Assembly (NCBI GenBank): GCA_002842285.1
Contig: PHCJ01000005.1
Location: 1 to 64,000, forward strand
From: Betaproteobacteria bacterium HGW-Betaproteobacteria-22
GTDB taxonomy: Bacteria; Pseudomonadota; Gammaproteobacteria; Burkholderiales; Methylophilaceae
DNA length: 64,000 bases
Direction of reading: 5' to 3'
The position numbers and the translations under genes were made by a program. A model generated the notes under the pieces. That model was not told where the DNA came from and ran no database searches. It was given only the letters and a program-made list of their open reading frames with translations. Positions 17,944-27,101 of the stretch are shown here, in pieces (the first letter of the stretch is position 1; every line of letters starts with the position of its first letter).

Positions 17944-18141
17944 ATGAGTATACAAATCAAAAAAATAACACTGGTATTTGGGTTGGTTCTCGGCATTGCC
18001 GGTTGCGCTTCTGCACCACCGCCACCGGAGTGCAAAGGTGAATTCAGGCCGATTAATATCATGGATAAAAACGCGGAAGTTCCGAATAATTTAAAAATAG
18101 CGCGTTGCGGAAAAGGGGAGTTGCATGGCAACAAAGGTTGA
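17944..18141 (+). CDS. virB7: VirB7-like outer-membrane lipoprotein
   Basis: This 65-residue lipoprotein has lipobox LGIAGC with acylation at Cys21, followed by a proline-rich stretch and two more cysteines. It is expected to stabilise VirB9 and VirB10 in the outer-membrane core. The length is that of classical VirB7, not the longer form with an extra globular domain seen in the Xanthomonas bacteria-killing T4SS. Its last 17 bases overlap virB8. Confidence 0.85.
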   Translation: MSIQIKKITLVFGLVLGIAGCASAPPPPECKGEFRPINIMDKNAEVPNNLKIARCGKGELHGNKG

Positions 18142-18880
18142 GAAAGCCCATTTTGAAAGCTATCTGGCAGAAGCTAAGTCTTGGGAGAGTGACAAGGTTC
18201 ATGCGCTGCAGAAGTCAGCAAGAACTGCATGGATAGTGACTATTTTCTTTGGGGTGCTTGCCGTGCTTTCGGTTGTGGCATTAGCTATGTTGACGCCTTT
18301 CAAAACAGCTGTGCCTTATGTGATACGCGTAGACAACGCTACAGGTAGCGTGGACATAGTGAATGCTTTGGTCGATGGCAAAACCACTTATGATGAAGTG
18401 ATGAATAAATACCATATACAGTGGTATGTGCGCTGGCGTGAAGGATATTCCAAGCCTATTGTTTCTGATTATTATAAAAATGTCGGGTTAACCAGTGTGC
18501 CGGCCGAGCAGGCCAAATATGTAGAGATAATGCGACCAAGCAACCCAAACTCACCACTGAATGTCTTGGGTGAAAAAGGGGTGATTAATATTGCGATCAA
18601 GAGCACCTCGTTTATTAAACAAAATGTCGCTTTGGTGCGCTATACCAAAGAGGTGGTGAATGGATCTTCCCGCAACTTGTCACACTGGGCTGCCACCATC
18701 GTGTTTAAATATTCCGGCACGCCAATGGCAGAAAGTGACCGCGCAATTAATCCTTTAGGGTTTCAAGTGCTTGAATACCGTAACGACCCTGATCAGGAAG
18801 TATCAGGCCTGACGTCAACTCGAACAGTTTCACCACAGCCATCCAACACTGCGGCACAAACTGTTCCATCGATTCAATAA
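18125..18880 (+). CDS. virB8: VirB8-like assembly factor
   Basis: This 251-residue bitopic protein has a cytoplasmic N-terminus, one membrane helix (about 36-60, TAWIVTIFFGVLAVLSVVAL) and a periplasmic NTF2-like domain containing YVIRVDNATGSVDIV and YVRWREGY. GGGGAG lies four bases before the ATG inside the end of virB7. The C-terminal 25 residues are a threonine/serine/proline-rich tail. Confidence 0.94.
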   Translation: MATKVEKAHFESYLAEAKSWESDKVHALQKSARTAWIVTIFFGVLAVLSVVALAMLTPFKTAVPYVIRVDNATGSVDIVNALVDGKTTYDEVMNKYHIQWYVRWREGYSKPIVSDYYKNVGLTSVPAEQAKYVEIMRPSNPNSPLNVLGEKGVINIAIKSTSFIKQNVALVRYTKEVVNGSSRNLSHWAATIVFKYSGTPMAESDRAINPLGFQVLEYRNDPDQEVSGLTSTRTVSPQPSNTAAQTVPSIQ

Positions 18881-18890
18881 GGGGTTTTGC

Positions 18891-19781
18891 GTGTTGAAAT
18901 ATTTCATGATTATTTTTTTACTGCTGCCTGTTTGGGCTGTAGCTGAAATTGTACCTCACAAGAGTCCTTATGATTCACGTGTCAGGGTGATTGATTATAA
19001 CCGTATGGATGTGGTCAAACTTTCAACTTTTTACGGCGTGTCAACCCATGTGGAGTTTGCCGATGATGAGGCTATCAAAGATGTGGCAATTGGCGATGAT
19101 CAGGCATGGAATGTGGTGCCACGGGGTAACCATCTGTTTATTAAGCCAAAAGCAAGAAAAGCGGACACAAATATCACTGTGGTCACAGATAAGCGGGTTT
19201 ACAACTTTGCTTTAATGGTGGCGCCTAGATCAACCAGAGACGCTACAGCATGGCGCGACCCAAATCTGGTGTATGGAGTTAAATTCAGATATCCGGAAGA
19301 AGAGGCTGCCAAATTGGCAGCGGAGCTTGCTAGAAAAGCAAAGGAGGAGGAGTTTAAGCGTCGCTGGGATACAGTGAAGGCAAAGTTTGCAACAGTCACC
19401 AAGGAAGGGGTAGTTGATTTTGTCGATCAGGACATCATCCCTGTTGATCAGCAAAATTATGACTACTGGATGGCAGGATCTGACGAGATCAGTCCAACTG
19501 CGGCGCGTGATGATGGTCGATTTACTTACCTGGCATTTAGTAATAATCGTGATATGCCTGCGGTTTACTCTGTGGATGCAGCTGGTAAGGAGGCACTGAT
19601 TAATACGCACGTGGAGGGCAATACCATCATTATTCATCGTGTTGTGCCAAGTATAAAGTTACGCAAAGGGGATGCCGTGGTATGCATCAGGAATAATGCT
19701 TTTGACCCTAACGGTGGTAAAGACAATGCAGCGGGCACAATTGCACCGGATATACAGCGTGTCATTAAGGAGAAACAATAA
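18891..19781 (+). CDS. virB9: VirB9-like outer-membrane core protein
   Basis: This 296-residue protein has a signal peptide (cleavage likely after AVAE). The N-terminal domain contains RVRVIDYNRMDVVKLSTFYG and HLFIKPKARKADTNITVVTD, and the C-terminal beta domain binds VirB7/VirB10. GTG at 18891 is the best start given GGGG upstream; ATG at 18906 would still leave a signal peptide. Its stop overlaps the virB10 start by one base. Confidence 0.94.
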   Translation: MLKYFMIIFLLLPVWAVAEIVPHKSPYDSRVRVIDYNRMDVVKLSTFYGVSTHVEFADDEAIKDVAIGDDQAWNVVPRGNHLFIKPKARKADTNITVVTDKRVYNFALMVAPRSTRDATAWRDPNLVYGVKFRYPEEEAAKLAAELARKAKEEEFKRRWDTVKAKFATVTKEGVVDFVDQDIIPVDQQNYDYWMAGSDEISPTAARDDGRFTYLAFSNNRDMPAVYSVDAAGKEALINTHVEGNTIIIHRVVPSIKLRKGDAVVCIRNNAFDPNGGKDNAAGTIAPDIQRVIKEKQ

Positions 19782-20932
19782 TGGCCTTATTTGATTTCCT
19801 TAATAAAAGAAATGTCAGCGCGCACCAAGCGCTGAACAGTGACAATGTATTGGGTCGTGAAGGTGAGCAGGATTTGATTGATGATGAAGTGCCTTCTGTG
19901 AACCGTCGTAAGGGTAAAAACAAGGTGACAGATATGATAGGCCTGGCAGCGATTCTTGGTGCTGGCATCACGATGCTGTATGTGATTAGCTCTGATACTG
20001 AGCCTAAACCACAGCAGGCTAAAGCAGAAAAGCCGCAAATAAAAAACAGTTTGCCTCCCTTGGTGATGCCGCCCCCGCCACCGCCTGTTGAGGTGATCGT
20101 GCCGCCGGTGGTTAAACCGCAGGAGCCGATTCCTCTACAAAATTTAAATCAGGCTAGTGCATCCAATAAACCTGTACTACCTACTTGGTCAGACCGGAAA
20201 ATGACGGGCGGCTTGGTGCTGACCGCAGACGGTAGCAAAGGGAGTTCGGGCGCAGCAAGTCAGGCGCATTTGCTGGAGAAGTCCGCTGCAGAAACTTTAC
20301 CGGATACCAGCCCGCTGGGATTGAAATTAAAACCAACGTTATCTAACGGTGTTTCGGCAAATCTTTTGCCAAATCGTGATTATCTGATTACTAAAGGCAC
20401 TGCACTTGACTGTGCCTTGGAAACTGCAATTGATAGTACGATGCCGGGTCTTACCACATGCAGGCTCACGCGTGATGTGTATTCTGATAATGGCCATGTG
20501 GTTCTACTTGATCGTGGCAGCCAGTTGGTGGGTGAGTATCAGGGTGGATTAACCCAAGGCCAGGCGCGCATTTTTGTGCTCTGGACACGGGCTAAAACCC
20601 CCAATGGCGTCATCGTTGCATTGGATTCACCCGGGACAGACGCACTTGGACGCTCCGGCCATGCCGGGTTTGTGGACCGGCATTTCATGGAGCGCTTTGG
20701 CGCAGCGATTATGCTGAGCCTAGTGAAGGATGGTATTCAACTTGCAAAAAACAATAACAGCTCACCAGTAACGATTGGCGGTGGCGGAAGCGATCAACTC
20801 GCGACAGAGGTTCTTAAAAACACCATTAATATTCCACCTACGCTCTATATTAATCAGGGCGATCATATTCAAATCATGGTCGGGCGCGATCTGGATTTTT
20901 CCAGTGTTTATGGTTTGGAACTGAAAGAGTAA
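19781..20932 (+). CDS. virB10: VirB10-like channel-spanning protein
   Basis: This 383-residue protein has a cytoplasmic tail, one membrane segment near 50-65, a proline-rich periplasmic stretch (PPPPPPVEVIVPPV near 95-115) and the TrbI/VirB10 barrel domain from about 185 on (YLITKGTALDCALETAIDS, RGSQLVGEY, GHAGFVDRHFMERFGAAIM). It bridges the inner and outer membranes and senses ATPase energy. Start overlaps the virB9 stop (TAATG). Confidence 0.96.
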   Translation: MALFDFLNKRNVSAHQALNSDNVLGREGEQDLIDDEVPSVNRRKGKNKVTDMIGLAAILGAGITMLYVISSDTEPKPQQAKAEKPQIKNSLPPLVMPPPPPPVEVIVPPVVKPQEPIPLQNLNQASASNKPVLPTWSDRKMTGGLVLTADGSKGSSGAASQAHLLEKSAAETLPDTSPLGLKLKPTLSNGVSANLLPNRDYLITKGTALDCALETAIDSTMPGLTTCRLTRDVYSDNGHVVLLDRGSQLVGEYQGGLTQGQARIFVLWTRAKTPNGVIVALDSPGTDALGRSGHAGFVDRHFMERFGAAIMLSLVKDGIQLAKNNNSSPVTIGGGGSDQLATEVLKNTINIPPTLYINQGDHIQIMVGRDLDFSSVYGLELKE

Positions 20933-20936
20933 TGCT

Positions 20937-22079
20937 GTGCTAAAGGCGAGTATACATATAGATGATTTACAGTCATCGGATATGCTAAGTGAATATCTGA
21001 TGCCTTTACAAATGTTTATAGACGATCCGTCTTTAACAGAGGTTTGTATTAATCGGCCGAGAGAAGTCTGGACAGAAGGGCGTATAGGCTGGCAGCGCTA
21101 TGATGCCCCGGAGTTGTCATTTAACCACTGTCGTCAACTGGCCACACTGATTGCCAGTTACAACGGAAAATCGATCTCGGCAGATAAGCCCGTGCTCTCA
21201 TCTGCCTTGCCTAACGGTGAGCGTGTGCAGGTGATTATTCCGCCAGCATGTGAGCCCAACACTGTTTCTATCACAATTCGTAAGCCGAGCATGATCGATA
21301 AATCGCTGGATGAGTTGGATCAAGAGGGTGCATTTCAGGAGGTTGAGCATCTAGATGCGGGTTTAAAACCTTTTGAGCATGAGTTATTGGCGCTGAAAGG
21401 CGAAGGTAAGGTGAAAGAGTTCCTGGATCTTGCAGTGCGTACCCATAGAAATATCCTGATTGTCGGTAAAACCGGATCAGGAAAAACAACAATCACTAAA
21501 AGTTTAACGCGCAGCATACCCGTTGAGGAACGGCTGATTACGATAGAAGATGTGCATGAGCTTTTCCTGAATCAGCATTCAAATAAAGTGCACTTATTCT
21601 ATGCGCGTGAAGATGAAGGGGGTGCGAAGGTGACGCCGAAGCAAGCGCTGGCATCCTGCCTGCGCATGAAGCCGGACCGTATCCTGCTGGCTGAACTTCG
21701 GGGCGATGAAGCGTGGGAGTTTATTAAATCGGTGAATACCGGTCATCCCGGGTCAATCTCGACCATGCATGCCAATGGAGCTTTTGAAGCATTTGAGCAG
21801 TTAACGGCATTGATTAAAGATAGCCGTACAGGCGCTCATCTAGAGACCGCATATATTAAAAACCGCTTATTTACCACCATCGATATTGTGTTGTTTTATC
21901 ATCAGCGTAAATTGCGCGAGTTTTACTATGACCCTGAATTAAAACGAAAATACATGAATGAGGAACAGGGGAGTGAAGCTCGCGTGGTTGAGCAGGTTTC
22001 CCATAAAAACTCCTTGGCAGAACGTAACGTCCAGCACTTTAATGGCGGACGCCGACACACTGATCGAGTTGCGTCATGA
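20937..22079 (+). CDS. virB11: VirB11 traffic ATPase
   Basis: This 380-residue hexameric ATPase has Walker A VGKTGSGKTTITKSL and the family segments LITIEDVHEL, RMKPDRILLAELRGDEAW and NTGHPGSISTMHAN. GTG at 20937 is the start, because the ATG at 20932 reads into a stop after three codons. The C-terminal 40 residues are charged and extend past the usual end. It overlaps virD4 by four bases. Confidence 0.95.
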   Translation: MLKASIHIDDLQSSDMLSEYLMPLQMFIDDPSLTEVCINRPREVWTEGRIGWQRYDAPELSFNHCRQLATLIASYNGKSISADKPVLSSALPNGERVQVIIPPACEPNTVSITIRKPSMIDKSLDELDQEGAFQEVEHLDAGLKPFEHELLALKGEGKVKEFLDLAVRTHRNILIVGKTGSGKTTITKSLTRSIPVEERLITIEDVHELFLNQHSNKVHLFYAREDEGGAKVTPKQALASCLRMKPDRILLAELRGDEAWEFIKSVNTGHPGSISTMHANGAFEAFEQLTALIKDSRTGAHLETAYIKNRLFTTIDIVLFYHQRKLREFYYDPELKRKYMNEEQGSEARVVEQVSHKNSLAERNVQHFNGGRRHTDRVAS

Positions 22080-24082
22080 GCGGGGTGCAATTAACGCGTA
22101 TGCCATATGGCAAGTTAATCATCACGCTGTCAGGCGTGGCATTAATTGCAGTTTGGCTTTTTTTATCAGGGGCAATCTTGCTGATTGCTTTTGATAAGGA
22201 TCCTAATAATGCAACGCCACTGACCCTTTATCAATACTGGTACTACTACCAGGACAATCATGTGGTTCAAACATGGATTTATCGTGCAGCATTGATTGCG
22301 CTGGCGATTATTAGTGTCCCTGTGCTGGCTTTATTGGCCTCACCCAATAAAAGAAAGCTGTTTGGCGAGGCTAGATTTGCAAAACGTGCTGATATACAAA
22401 AAGCGGGATTACTAGGAGACAAGGGCATTATCGTAGGTCAGTTAGGTTCGCGGTACTTGATGTTTGGCGGGCAGCAGCATGCCATCATCTCAGCCCCTAC
22501 CAGAAGTGGCAAGGGTGTTGGCATTGTGATTCCTAATTTACTTAACTGGCCTGAAAGCGTGGTCGTACTGGATATCAAGCAGGAAAACTGGGATGTGACC
22601 AGTGGCTATCGTAAAAAGCATGGGCAGGCTTGCTTTTTATTCAACCCCGCCGCTGCTGATTACCGTACACATCGCTACAATCCGCTTGCTTATATCAGCA
22701 GTGACCCTAACTTTCGCATTGACGATGTGCAGAAAATTGCCAATATGCTGTTTCCCGACGTGCAGGGAACGGACGTCATTTGGACTGCCACACCACGCAG
22801 TTTATTTTTAGGGATTGTGCTTTATCTAGCTGAAACGCCAGAGAAGCCACTCACTCTTGGTCAGGTGGTGCGTGAAACCTTAAAAGATGGGGATGGCTCG
22901 CAATATTTTGCCACGACCATCAATGCGCGTGCTGCGGCTGGTAGCCCACTATCAAATGCCTGTGTAAGGGCGTTGAATAGCTATATTTCGATTTCAGCAG
23001 AGAATACGCGTGCAGGCATCATGACTTCATTCCGTTCACGCCTGGAGTTATGGCTGAATCCATTGGTGGACGCAGCGACCAGTGCGAATGACTTTGATTT
23101 GCGCGATGTACGCAAGAAGAAAATGTCGGTTTATTTAGGTGTTACCCCAGATAATCTTGAACGTATGGCACCATTGCTAAACCTGTTTTTTCAGCAGCTG
23201 ATTGATTTAAATACGCGTGAACTACCCAACCAAAACAAGCAGATCAAATATAGCTGTTTGTTGCTGATGGATGAGTTTACCGCAATTGGCAAGATCGGTA
23301 TTTTATCTAAAGGGATTAGCTATATCGCAGGTTATGGTTTACGTATGTTGCCGATTATCCAAAGTCCTGCACAGTTGGTGGATGTTTACGGCGCCGACGC
23401 GGCGCAGACCTTCACAACTAATCACGCGCTTAATATTATATTTCCACCCAAGGCCTCCGAAACACAAACGGCTAAAGATATTTCAGAATGGCTGGGCTAC
23501 GAAACGGTGAAATCTGTTTCACAATCGCGTTCCAGAAGATTATTCAAGCAGGATAATGACTCGAACAGCACGTCTGAGCAGCAGCGGGCATTGATGCTGC
23601 CTCAGGAAATTACAAGCTTGGGGCAACGTCGCGAGCTGATTATTATGGAAAATGTGCCGCCGATTCTGGCCGATAAAGTGATTTATTTCAAAGATACGGT
23701 ATTTGTAGATCGCCTTAAAAAAATATCAAGCACATTGCACGGTTTAGGTCGCAACCTGCCTACACAAAAACAGATGGATGAGGCCATCGGCTTGGGCGAG
23801 CTGGCAGCAAGCGTGCCGGTGATTGACCTTGACGCACATCACAAAGCAACAGGTGGCGATGAGATGATGACTGTTAGTGTGCCTAAAGGGGGTGGTAGCG
23901 GCATGTCTACGATGAAAAGGCCGATTACTGCAAATGATATTGAAAATTTAGGCAACATGAAGCTGGAAGATTTTGCGATGGATTTTTCTTCCGTAAAAAA
24001 ACCTCCCCCAGGTGAGATGGATGAAACAGCACTTAAAGCTTACGCAGACGATCTGTGTCGTGCCATGGGCATGCAGGTTTAA
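22076..24082 (+). CDS. virD4: VirD4 coupling protein
   Basis: This 668-residue T4SS substrate receptor has two N-terminal membrane helices (about 12-42 and 70-90), Walker A SAPTRSGKGVGIVIPNLL and Walker B CLLLMDEFTAIG, followed by the GYGLRMLPIIQSPAQL motif. The C-terminal 100 residues are a polar tail, where substrate specificity often lies. With no relaxase in the island, its likely clients are proteins. It is the last gene of the virB operon; a 207-base spacer with a sigma-54 promoter follows. Confidence 0.95.
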   Translation: MSGVQLTRMPYGKLIITLSGVALIAVWLFLSGAILLIAFDKDPNNATPLTLYQYWYYYQDNHVVQTWIYRAALIALAIISVPVLALLASPNKRKLFGEARFAKRADIQKAGLLGDKGIIVGQLGSRYLMFGGQQHAIISAPTRSGKGVGIVIPNLLNWPESVVVLDIKQENWDVTSGYRKKHGQACFLFNPAAADYRTHRYNPLAYISSDPNFRIDDVQKIANMLFPDVQGTDVIWTATPRSLFLGIVLYLAETPEKPLTLGQVVRETLKDGDGSQYFATTINARAAAGSPLSNACVRALNSYISISAENTRAGIMTSFRSRLELWLNPLVDAATSANDFDLRDVRKKKMSVYLGVTPDNLERMAPLLNLFFQQLIDLNTRELPNQNKQIKYSCLLLMDEFTAIGKIGILSKGISYIAGYGLRMLPIIQSPAQLVDVYGADAAQTFTTNHALNIIFPPKASETQTAKDISEWLGYETVKSVSQSRSRRLFKQDNDSNSTSEQQRALMLPQEITSLGQRRELIIMENVPPILADKVIYFKDTVFVDRLKKISSTLHGLGRNLPTQKQMDEAIGLGELAASVPVIDLDAHHKATGGDEMMTVSVPKGGGSGMSTMKRPITANDIENLGNMKLEDFAMDFSSVKKPPPGEMDETALKAYADDLCRAMGMQV

Positions 24083-24289
24083 CTCAATGTTGGATATGGA
24101 TAGGCGACACTCAAGCCAAATGGTTTGTAGTGATACGGCGACAAATTTTAGGGTGTAAGTGGGCTTGGTGATTTTTTTTAGCGGTTTTAAATTGCAACCT
24201 ATTGTATTTAAACACTAATTTAATAGTGGCACGCGCTTTGCATTTCAATGAACGGTAGTAACTAAAATTTAGAACTCAGGGGATACGTC
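24083..24289. other. Spacer after virD4 with regulatory content
   Basis: It contains no gene. A spaced inverted repeat TTTGT (24124-24128) and ACAAA (24141-24145) about 100 bases upstream of the -24 box is a possible but weak activator site for the sigma-54 promoter at 24227-24242. No obvious terminator for the virB operon is seen. Confidence 0.45.
24227..24242 (+). promoter_or_regulatory. Sigma-54 (-24/-12) promoter, perfect consensus
   Basis: TGGCACGCGCTTTGCA matches TGGCACG-N4-TTGCA at every defined position, with the required ten bases between GG and GC. It ends 47 bases before the ATG at 24290 and would drive the downstream cargo genes (24290 to about 27101, possibly on to 30439). The matching activator is encoded at 10039-11403. 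Confidence 0.9.
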
Positions 24290-25654
24290 ATGGCAACAGC
24301 ATTAGAACAATTAGCATTGATGCAACAGCAAATGCAGGAACTGCAAACTCAGATCGCTTTATTACAAAAGCAGGCGTTGTTGGAAAGTGCCACACAAATG
24401 CCTAATATCAGACCTGCGGATACCGATAACCGGCCTGATGCACCGCATATCCAAAATACGAGTAATGAGGCGCATCAATTGTTGCTTAAGCAACTGTCAA
24501 ATCTGGATGATCATGAGGCGAAAGTCGCTATCAGACAACACGCGGAGAGGGAGGTCGGCCAGTATGGTGCGCAGGCAATCGCAGCTGTTGAGGCTAGCTT
24601 AGTCGCAGAAGTTGAGCAATATAAAACAATTCCGGCATTTGATAATGTGGCAGGTGTATTCGCACAAAATTCCATTAATACGACGGCCACTTTTAACCGC
24701 GATGGCTATGTGGCACAAAGTACGCAGATACAGCAGCAAGTACCCTTTCCTGAAAAGGCTGGTGCCATTTGGGCTAATGCCAGTTTAGCGCAGGATGAGA
24801 ACCTTAATTTAACAGGCGGCAGTGCTGGGGTGAATTATGTTGGCGTGCCTTTCCGTGTTGGTGATTTGGATGCCGTTGCGGTAGGCAATGCAACGGTGAA
24901 CTTGCCTGTTGACGGAAAGTTAACTGGTGAAAACGTTAGTTTACTCGCCGGCGGCATTGTTAAAGCGCACGAAAAAGATAGCGCCAACTACACGGCTGCA
25001 GTGATAACCAATGCTGCACTCAACGACTTAAGTGTTTATGGGCGCGTGTCAAAACCGTTATACAACGATGGCAAGACGGTAGTGACCGGTTACACAGAGG
25101 GTGCTTATAACGTACCCAGCGAAACCTTGGGGGCAGGGGCAGGGGTGCGTGTCGACCAGAGTTTAGGCAAAGGCAATGGTGTGTATGTCCAGGCCGCCGC
25201 AAATGTGGCTGATGTGTCAGACCCGGATATAAGTGCGAACCTGCGCTTGGGTTATATGTGGGGAGGGGCTGAGCCCAAAAGTGAAATCGAGCAAAGATTG
25301 GCACAATATCAAGCTCAACCTGTGGCAAGTCAGCATCAACATGCCGATACAGTCATCACTTATGCCACCAATAGTCAGCTTGCAGCAGGGAATGCAAACG
25401 CCGCTGCAGAAAAGGTGTCGGCAGGTGCAGGAAACAGGGAAAGCCAACCGCTAGAAGATACGCGCATTGCAGAAATGAGTAAGATGTATTTCTCTTTGGC
25501 TGAAGATAAAAACGCTCAAACTGCATTTTTAAATGATGCGGCTAAAACTTTTTCTAAAAATAGCGGTTTTGACATGAATGCCGCAAAAGAAGTTGTGCTG
25601 AATTTATTTGAATATGAGCAGGAAAAACGTCTGGAATCACAACATAGCCTGTAA
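24290..25654 (+). CDS. Island cargo protein with coiled coil and beta-rich core
   Basis: This 454-residue protein of unknown family has no signal peptide. Residues 5-30 (LEQLALMQQQMQELQTQIAL) form a coiled coil. Residues about 170-325 alternate hydrophobic and small or polar residues with many Gly, Asn and Ala (VLSGGSAG-like turns, ending LRLGYMW), which looks like stacked beta strands or a barrel. The last 45 residues are helical and end in a polar tail (EYEQEKRLESQHS). It is the first gene after a perfect sigma-54 promoter. It could be an effector or a structural cell-surface component. Confidence 0.7.
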   Translation: MATALEQLALMQQQMQELQTQIALLQKQALLESATQMPNIRPADTDNRPDAPHIQNTSNEAHQLLLKQLSNLDDHEAKVAIRQHAEREVGQYGAQAIAAVEASLVAEVEQYKTIPAFDNVAGVFAQNSINTTATFNRDGYVAQSTQIQQQVPFPEKAGAIWANASLAQDENLNLTGGSAGVNYVGVPFRVGDLDAVAVGNATVNLPVDGKLTGENVSLLAGGIVKAHEKDSANYTAAVITNAALNDLSVYGRVSKPLYNDGKTVVTGYTEGAYNVPSETLGAGAGVRVDQSLGKGNGVYVQAAANVADVSDPDISANLRLGYMWGGAEPKSEIEQRLAQYQAQPVASQHQHADTVITYATNSQLAAGNANAAAEKVSAGAGNRESQPLEDTRIAEMSKMYFSLAEDKNAQTAFLNDAAKTFSKNSGFDMNAAKEVVLNLFEYEQEKRLESQHSL

Positions 25655-25670
25655 TTATGAATAATGGCTA

Positions 25671-26639
25671 ATGGCGATGAAGTTATCAGGAACCACTAAA
25701 TTAAGTGCTTTGCAATATGATAAGAAATCTGGAGAAATACTCGGGTTCGATTTGATTAATCCGGATCAAAGTGCACTGCATATTGATTTGCGTGAATACA
25801 GAAAAAAAGATGGCAATGTCATGAGTAATCACGCGCTCAAGCAAGCAGTTTATGCGTCGTACCGGTTTTTAGTAGAAAATGTTCCAGCCGCCACTGCGGT
25901 GTTTGAGAGTAATGCGCATACTTTTCCAAAAGGGATTGTGTTTAATCATGCGGATGATGTACACGTTGCCAGCACATTCTCTTACTTGAGAAATGGTGAG
26001 CCGGATACTAAAAAACCAGTTTTTATTTCGGGAGATTTGTTCCAGAAAAATCGTGTGTATCGTGGCCTGGAAGATGTATTTAAAACAGCTAAAGGTGGCG
26101 CTTGGTATGCCTATTTGCCGATTGAGATATTGCTCCACGAGCATGTGCATGCGTCTTATGAATTGCAGGACTGGAAAAACCAGCCTGTGAATACTTATCA
26201 GAAAGATCTGGATAACAGAAGAGTGCCAGAACGAGAGCGCTTGGCCATTGCATTTGTGAATGAGGTAATACGCAAACCCACAGGTCAAATGATTAGAGAT
26301 GAAAATGATTATTTCCTGTCGGGAATGCCCCATGACGGCATGTTAAAAAACAGAGTGCAAATGGATGTTAACAAGTTGAGACTTGGGCCGATTCCTGATG
26401 CATTAAAACACTATAGTCACCCAAAACCTGAGAAAAGTCTGGATGAAGTGATGCAGTTCTATCCGCCAGATGCGCTATTGACAGAGATGTTGGCAGAAAA
26501 TAAAAGAGCATTGATCCGGCAGCAGTTGTCGGGTTTGTTTAACATTGAGCAGCAGATGGTTATTTACGCAAGATTACACGCCCAGTTAATGTTGCACAGC
26601 CCCGTGCGTGATTCTCACGAAGCGTTATTGACAATGTAA
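25671..26639 (+). CDS. Putative zinc metallopeptidase (HEXXH), candidate T4SS effector
   Basis: This 322-residue protein has no signal peptide. The zinc motif HEHVH lies at 156-160 (ILLHEHVHASYELQDW). Downstream, E189 stands eight residues before the Asn of AFVNEV, the same spacing as in two other island proteins, so E189 is the likely third ligand. The N-terminal part (24-90) is shared with the 252-residue cargo protein at 8309-9067. The layout recalls M91-type effector peptidases (NleD, HopH1/XopG), from memory. The helical C-terminal segment LSGLFNIEQQMVIYARL may be a secretion signal. It begins 16 bases after the preceding gene, with a weak ribosome-binding site. Confidence 0.65.
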   Translation: MAMKLSGTTKLSALQYDKKSGEILGFDLINPDQSALHIDLREYRKKDGNVMSNHALKQAVYASYRFLVENVPAATAVFESNAHTFPKGIVFNHADDVHVASTFSYLRNGEPDTKKPVFISGDLFQKNRVYRGLEDVFKTAKGGAWYAYLPIEILLHEHVHASYELQDWKNQPVNTYQKDLDNRRVPERERLAIAFVNEVIRKPTGQMIRDENDYFLSGMPHDGMLKNRVQMDVNKLRLGPIPDALKHYSHPKPEKSLDEVMQFYPPDALLTEMLAENKRALIRQQLSGLFNIEQQMVIYARLHAQLMLHSPVRDSHEALLTM

Positions 26640-26672
26640 TAGATAAATACGAAACAGCAAAAGGGAAACAGC

Positions 26673-27101
26673 ATGAATAACCGTAATATCTCTACGTTGG
26701 AAGAGGCATACATTGCTACCACAGATGCAATGGATGAGATGTCGTCACGTGTAATTGAGAATTTTGAAGAACTGGCACAGCGAGGCACGCAATTTGCCGC
26801 AGAACAAACGAGCCCTTTGACACAGAAAACGCTGGAAAACAGCACTGATAACTTGGGCACACAAGCAGTGATAGATGATCGGCTAGCTGAAAGCCAGCCC
26901 AATGTGGCTGTGACCTACGCTGCGATGACGCAAGCCATTGAGCAAAGCAACGACTTTACGCCAGATCAGAAAAAGATAATCGAGGCACGCATCAAGGAAA
27001 TTGCACTGGCGCAAGAAAAGGATATTGCGCAGGAAGATATGCGTGTTGCACGTGTTGAGCAACAACCAACCGTATCAAGATCTCAAGATAGAGAGTTGTA
27101 A
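26673..27101 (+). CDS. Small helical island protein with the shared C-terminal segment
   Basis: This 142-residue, highly charged, probably all-helical cytoplasmic protein has no known family that I recognise. AAAGGGA precedes the ATG. Its C-terminal half (AIEQSNDFTPDQKKIIEARI followed by a Glu/Gln-rich tail) resembles the ends of the two HELFH proteins downstream. It could be a small effector consisting almost only of a secretion segment, or an adaptor that docks peptidases to VirD4. It closes a tight three-gene run with 24290 and 25671. Confidence 0.65.
   Translation: MNNRNISTLEEAYIATTDAMDEMSSRVIENFEELAQRGTQFAAEQTSPLTQKTLENSTDNLGTQAVIDDRLAESQPNVAVTYAAMTQAIEQSNDFTPDQKKIIEARIKEIALAQEKDIAQEDMRVARVEQQPTVSRSQDREL

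Noticed and set aside
17944-18141. The T4SS as a Xanthomonas-type bacteria-killing system with XVIPCD effectors
   Set aside because: VirB7 here is the short classical type without the extra globular domain, and I cannot match the cargo C-termini to the XVIPCD motifs. Bacterial targeting remains possible but is not shown.
24124-24145. TTTGT/ACAAA pair as the activator site for the cargo promoter
   Set aside because: Only five bases per arm with a 12-base centre; such pairs are expected by chance in AT-rich DNA.
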